Source: Punica granatum
Taxonomy: Eukaryota; Streptophyta; Magnoliopsida; Myrtales; Lythraceae
Direction: 5' to 3'
NCBI RefSeq assembly: GCF_007655135.1
Contig: NW_022204303.1
Span: 1-64,000 of the forward strand
Length of the DNA stretch: 64,000 bases
The notes beneath the pieces were generated by a model. That model ran no database searches. It had not been told where the DNA came from and saw only the letters and a program-made list of their open reading frames with translations. Shown piece after piece: positions 59,601-64,000 of the stretch. Position 1 is the stretch's first letter, and each line of letters starts with the position of its first letter. Made by a program: the position numbers and the translations under genes.

Positions 59601-60264
59601 GGAAAATCTACGCGTGCTCTCCTCCCGAAACCACCGCAGACACGATCCTTGGTCTCTTGGGAATCCAATACAACTGGCCCCGCACGAAAATTCCATGCCG
59701 ATCAACCGGTACAGCCCCGACAAGCCGGACTGCCAGTCGGGTCTGCCGCCGACCCGACTTCACTGATTTGGGTCTGTTCGTTCCAGCCGAGTCTCCCGAC
59801 TCCCTTTGCCACTTCTCCGACTCTTTCCCGCATCCCGGGGCTAGGTATAATCACTCCCGACTCAGAGAAGTTAGGACTCTTACGTTTTCTTTGCGTTTGT
59901 TGGGCGATAAGGCGGTCCATGACCGATTCACATGCAAGTTTATGTTTTTATGTGTTTTTACATCGTATTATGCATGTCTTCATCTTATATAGTGCTAGCA
60001 TGTCGGGAAATAGCTTGAATCGGAGTCGAGGAGACATCGTTGGCTCGGGCGAACCAAGGGAGCCTCTCGGCCTTACCCTAAGGGAGGTGGCCGAGAGCCC
60101 CTCTTGGCTTCCTCGTGCCATGGATGGCCTCCTTTCCCCGACTCAAGTCATTTCCCGAGTTTTTACATTTTTTGCTTCCCATGAGTCGGTATCGTTTTAT
60201 CGATTCCTCTAAATATCGTGCTTGTGCTTGTTTGCATGTTTAATTGCGTTCCTAAGATCATGGC
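56700..60264 (+). mobile_element. 3' LTR of element A, first 3.57 kb, interrupted
   Basis: Nearly identical to 44892-48207. Differences seen: a 267-bp insert at 59160-59426, lack of the 20-bp duplication found near 47490, a one-base loss near 57911 and scattered substitutions. At 60264, after CATGGC, an inverted B-type LTR begins; the remaining 2.2 kb should lie beyond the window. Confidence 0.85.
59160..59426. mobile_element. MITE-like insert, 267 bp, in the 3' LTR of element A
   Basis: An AT-rich insert absent from the 5' LTR. The empty site reads AAAATCTACATGTCC at 47344-47358; here TAC flanks both sides (59157-59159 and 59427-59429). The ends are imperfect inverted repeats: left CGTTTGTTTTTAAAGTCGTG, right (reverse complement) GCGTTTGTTTTCGGAGTTAA then AGTCACG. 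It has no coding capacity. The superfamily is uncertain; a 3-bp duplication hints at PIF/Harbinger, a 2-bp TA reading at Tc1/mariner. Confidence 0.75.
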
Positions 60265-60531
60265 TGTACGGACCCGAATGTGGACTCTCGTCGGGGCCCG
60301 CATTGCGCGCTTTTGGATCGCGCGGCTTGGTCGGAACGTCCACCTTCCCGCGGGGGCGCGCGTCGGACACGCGTGAGAGAAGGAGTCGCCACTTATCATT
60401 TTACGACCCGAAGTCGAGGGCGGATAAGTTACCCTGGGTCTAGGGGTATGGAACACCTAGTTTGTTGTTAAGGCATTGATCTGTGCGGAACCGGAAAATC
60501 CGTGTTCGGGGGTTCATGTTACGTGCGGGCC

Positions 60532-60554
60532 TATATCCCGCACGCCCTTTCGGT
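60532..60554 (-). promoter_or_regulatory. conserved LTR stem-loop, copy in the inverted B-type LTR
   Basis: Reverse complement of the stem-loop at 35054-35076, stem and loop unchanged. Confidence 0.6.
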
Positions 60555-63079
60555 ACTCTGGTTTGCTAGGCTTGCATGTTTTATTATTTACCGCGTGAAT
60601 TAAGCTGCACTCGGCTCGCACGTTTTGACACCGGATATTCGATGAACCAAACGATGTCGGTTGAGAAGCCGGGAGAGAAGTAAATCTATATGTCGGGGAA
60701 TTGGTTCACAATCTTGCGTTACAGTTCATCGAACCATGGAGGTTGAATCCCTGCGTGAACCAGAACCGCGATATCTTGGATTCACTTGTGTCTGGGCAAG
60801 CATTAGACCGATTCGATTAATTCGACTCTCGGACCGTTCGCTCACCGACTGGAATTCTTACAGAATAAATGCACCAAATAGAATCCTTACAATGCTCTCA
60901 AAAACAATAAATACAAATTGCAAAAGGGTCGAATTCCAGTCGTTTTGCGTTCGGTTATTATTCCACTCTAACTCACCGTGAGTTTAGGGAAAAGACCGAA
61001 GAACTGAAATTCAATGGACGCTCTCACTGAATAGGGCGTTGGACCCTATGACTGTTGATTAGGGTGTTGGACCCTGTGCTCGATGATTAGGGCGTTGAAC
61101 CCTAATATTATTCGGCCTAGGGATCAGGCTCGACCCGCATGGCAAACAGGTGCGGAAAGATAACACGCAACATGTTAATAACAGACAAAGTGTTTGTTAT
61201 TGTCGTGTTTACGTGAATTAACAGATTATTAACCCAGGGGTATTTTTGCAAGCAAATGCCATATGCTAAACAATCAAACATGTGCCAACGTTTTAGCATT
61301 CGGCTTTGTTTTGAGAACTTGACAAAGAGAGTCAAATCTCAGGTGTGTGAATCGCTTTTACAGTTGTTCTGTATTGTGACACTGAATTACCACTGAATTA
61401 ACCAAACTCGTGTTTTGACTCTAGATTTGGAATCTAGAATTCCTCCTAACCATTATCTAGTGTTTGGTTAGGTCGAGTGAAAGGTTAATCAGCATTTCAC
61501 AGGTTTTCTGACAAGGATCAACTGTTCTAGTTACCCGAATCTATGTTAGGATAGCAGAAACTCATCAGTTAGATAAGAAAAGGCTATGCAGATGAACCTG
61601 CACCTGAACAGGTAGCCCGTTCTTATCTCGTACTGTAGTGTTTCTATTATGCTAACCCTAAAGATGTCGCTGAATTGTGAAAAGACAATTTTGCCCTCTA
61701 TTTGAAAATTGTTTTCAGAAAAGGGGAAAGATCGCAGTGCGGGCCACCTCGGCCTGTAGCCGGTGTCGACCGATTCCCTGGATCATCCAGGGTTGTGCAA
61801 GAACCCCAAAAAAGCCAAAGAACCGGTCGATCTGCCCGGAAGTGATCTAGAAAGATCTTCTGTATCTTGACCTGAGTTACCTAGAATCAGGTAAAAACTC
61901 AAGTTGAGACACAGAAGCCCTTTCCAGACGTCCATGCTACATCGGACCGCGCGTTTCGGGTTTTGAAATTGATAAGTTTGAAAAGGGCACCAACGTCCTT
62001 TGACGACTCGTCGACGCGAGTTATCAATTAATGTCCAATTCGGGTAAACTTTATCAGTGTGAAGTGAGTTTAATCGTGTGAGCGTCCCGATTAACCAGTT
62101 TGTGGCATTAATGCTTAAGGGTTGTGCCGAATGCATTAATTGTGAAACGATTCGCGACTCGACGACCAAGACGATTCCATAAGGATCGAGGATAATTTGG
62201 TCTAATGACCGAAACTATCCTCATAACCAAATGGACCCGAATGAGTCATCGATACTCGAATCCATGCATGCTTTGTTTAAAAGAGTCTTTACATGATTTT
62301 TAATATGGGAATCGTAAAGACAATGAAGTAAAACTTCACATCATCCGATCAACAAATTAAACTTGAGATAAGGAATTCATTCTTGACTCAAGGAAGGCCA
62401 AGAAGCCCTCGGCTTCATCTTGTGAAGGGTGGCCGAAGGTTCTCATGGCTCTATCCGAGTCACGAACGATTTCCTAATCGTGGTTTAATTATTTCTCGCA
62501 TGCTCAAACATCGACCGTGATAAATAGCACCCTTTTTTAACAAAAGCCGGCGTTATCACGATTTGTTTAGCTCATTCAAACATACAAACATTCACAACGT
62601 GTTACGTGTTAATTAAGGAAAAAATAACATAACACCGGCTTCATACATGCAATAATGATAAACAAACTCGGAAATTAACTTGAATAGGCTAAGGAGACCG
62701 ATCTTAACCCGAAAAGAGCAATTTAAGTCTCAACCCTCTCCTTTAGAGAATTGGCCGAGACTTAATGTGCCATAATAGGGTCGGGATAGTCTTCTTTATG
62801 ATGATCCAAGCCCCTTTCCGACATGGTAGCAAGTCCTAAGATAGTATACGTGTATAATATAACATAAAATTGCATAAAAATTAAATCTTGTGAATGAAAC
62901 ATGCATGAAAACACCATAATACTCCATAGCCATGCAAAAATATAAAAAGTCCTAACTCCTCTAAGTCAAAAGTGTTTTACCTAGCCTCGGAATACGAGGA
63001 AAGAGTCGGGGAAGTGTTTGAGAGTCGGGTGACTCGGTGGAACCCTTAAAAGGGTATTCGGGTGCAAGGATGGACGTGC

Positions 63080-64000
63080 ACGGGCGCGGTCGAGCATGGT
63101 GACGGGAGCTAGTGGGCACGGACAGGCGCTGGTGGTGGGCGCGGGTGTGCGCGGTGACAGGCGCGGGCGTGCGCGGATGACAGGCACGGGCGTGCGCGGG
63201 TGACGGGCGCGGGCGTGCGCTGGTGACGGGCGCGGGCGTGCGCGGGTCACGGGCGCTGGCGTGCGCGGGTGATGGGCGCGGCGTGCGCTGGTGACGGGCG
63301 CGGGCGTGCGCGGGTGACGCCTGGTGACGGATGCTGGCTGCGCTCGGTGACGCCTGGCTGCGGATGCTGGCTGCGCTCGGTGACGGGCGCGGCGTGCGCT
63401 GGTGACGGGCACGGGCGTGCGCTGGTGACGGGCGCGGGCGTGCGCTCGGGACGAGCCCGGGCGTGCGCTGGGGACGGGCGCGGCGTGCGCTGGCGATGGG
63501 CGCGGCGTGCGCTGGTGATGGGCGCGGCGTGCGCTGGTGACGGGCGCGGGTGTGCTGGTGATGGGCGCGGGTGGCGCTGGATGACGAGCACGGGCGTGCG
63601 CGGGTGACGGCGCGGGTGTGCTGGTGATGGGCGCGGGTGGCGCTGGATGACGAGCACGGGCGTGCGCGGGTGACGGGCGCGGGTGTGCTGGTGATGGGCG
63701 CGGGTGGCGCTGGATGACGAGCACGGGCGTGCACGCGGGTGAGGGGCGCGGGTGGCTGGTGATGGGCGCGGGTGGCGCTGGATGACGAGCACGGGCGTGC
63801 GCGGGTGACGGGCGCGGGTGTGCTGGTGATGGGCGCGGGTGGCGCTGGATGACGAGCACGGGCGTGCGCGGGTGAGGGGCGCGGGTGTGCTGGTGATGGG
63901 CGCGGGTGGCGCTGGATGACGAGCACGGGCGTGCGCGGGTGAGGGGCGCGGGTGTGCTGGTGATGGGCGCGGGTGGCGCTGGATGACGAGCACGGGCGTG
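63080..64000. repeat. expanded GC-rich repeat in the inverted B-type LTR
   Basis: Counterpart of 31893-32530 but already more than 900 bp at the window edge. Units contain GGCGCTGGATGACGAGCACG and GGCGTGCGCGGGTGACGGGC. Long overlapping ORFs of 248-321 codons on the minus strand come from the repeats. Confidence 0.85.

Larger units (their letters stand above)
44892..60264 (+). mobile_element. element A: giant-LTR non-autonomous element without gag-pol
   Basis: 5' LTR 44892-50367, primer-binding site, 6.3-kb internal region, polypurine tract and 3' LTR from 56700, interrupted at 60264. The internal region has no recognisable gag, protease, RT, RNase H or integrase, but carries the 3' UTR modules of Tat-type elements (about 54178-54345) and two tandem arrays. 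This fits a large retrotransposon derivative (LARD-like) that depends on an autonomous Tat/Ogre partner. The left flank ends CAAGT (44887-44891), a possible target duplication whose partner is outside the window. The two LTRs are nearly identical where both are present. Confidence 0.8.
60265..64000 (-). mobile_element. inverted B-type LTR, 3' part, runs off the window
   Basis: It is the reverse complement of the 3' part of LTR B, starting TGTACGGACCCGAATG, and follows it past the mid-LTR stem plus GGCTAG/GTAA (minus strand, about 62975-63000) into the GC-rich block. It therefore marks the 3' end of a B-type element inserted in inverse orientation into the 3' LTR of element A. Several small indels separate it from LTR B. 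Confidence 0.85.

Noticed and set aside
62961..63993. Minus-strand proline/arginine/histidine-rich ORFs of 248-321 codons
   Set aside because: They overlap in all frames within the GC-rich LTR repeat and match the same kind of artefact at 31889-32619.

Overview
This window is repetitive plant DNA and contains no recognisable host gene. It is built almost entirely of nested Ty3/gypsy LTR retrotransposons. Evidence for a flowering plant: a Tat/Ogre-type pol with an extra archaeal-type RNase H, a CRM-like chromovirus with an initiator-Met primer site, LTRs over 5 kb long, and a short MITE-like insert. The species cannot be fixed from the sequence. The pol text loosely recalls Myrtales genomes, but that is only an impression. 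No tRNA, rRNA, CRISPR or cellular gene was seen.

Layout. (1) Positions 1-29810 (+) hold the 3' part of a decayed Tat/Ogre-type element, here called E. Its parts are a pro/G-patch-like exon, a candidate 210-bp intron, RT, RNase H, archaeal RNase H and integrase, then a long 3' UTR. A solo LTR (LTR1, 4738-9792, 5-bp target duplication CCTCC) sits in that 3' UTR. An unequal crossover between LTR1 and E's own 3' LTR (LTR3, 24751-29810) then duplicated the 3' UTR and made a chimeric LTR2 (11465-16514). The two 3' UTR copies carry a 49-bp tandem repeat of about 21 and about 155 units. (2) Positions 29811-35334 (+) are the 3' end of another giant-LTR element (B), into whose 3' UTR element E was inserted. 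(3) Positions 35335-44891 (-) are a head-to-tail array of a CRM-like element: three internal regions separated by two single LTRs of 460-465 bp, with a period of 5109 bp. B interrupts it on the left and A on the right. (4) Positions 44892-60264 (+) are element A, with 5.48-kb LTRs, a primer-binding site and a polypurine tract, but no gag or pol. Its 3' LTR holds a 267-bp MITE-like insert and is interrupted by (5) an inverted B-type LTR from 60265 to the window edge.

Inferred order of events: CRM insertion and tandem duplication; insertion of B and A into CRM pol; insertion of E into B, and of an inverted B-type element into A; insertion of LTR1 into E; unequal exchange; expansion of the array. 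All coding regions seen are broken. The most interesting signals are non-coding: a crossover mapped to about 45 bp, hierarchical growth of the 49-bp array, two stem-loops conserved near the 3' ends of otherwise divergent LTRs, a conserved stem plus splice-donor-like motif in mid-LTR, evenly spaced acceptor-like sites in LTR A, and a run of cUNCGg tetraloop hairpins in element A.
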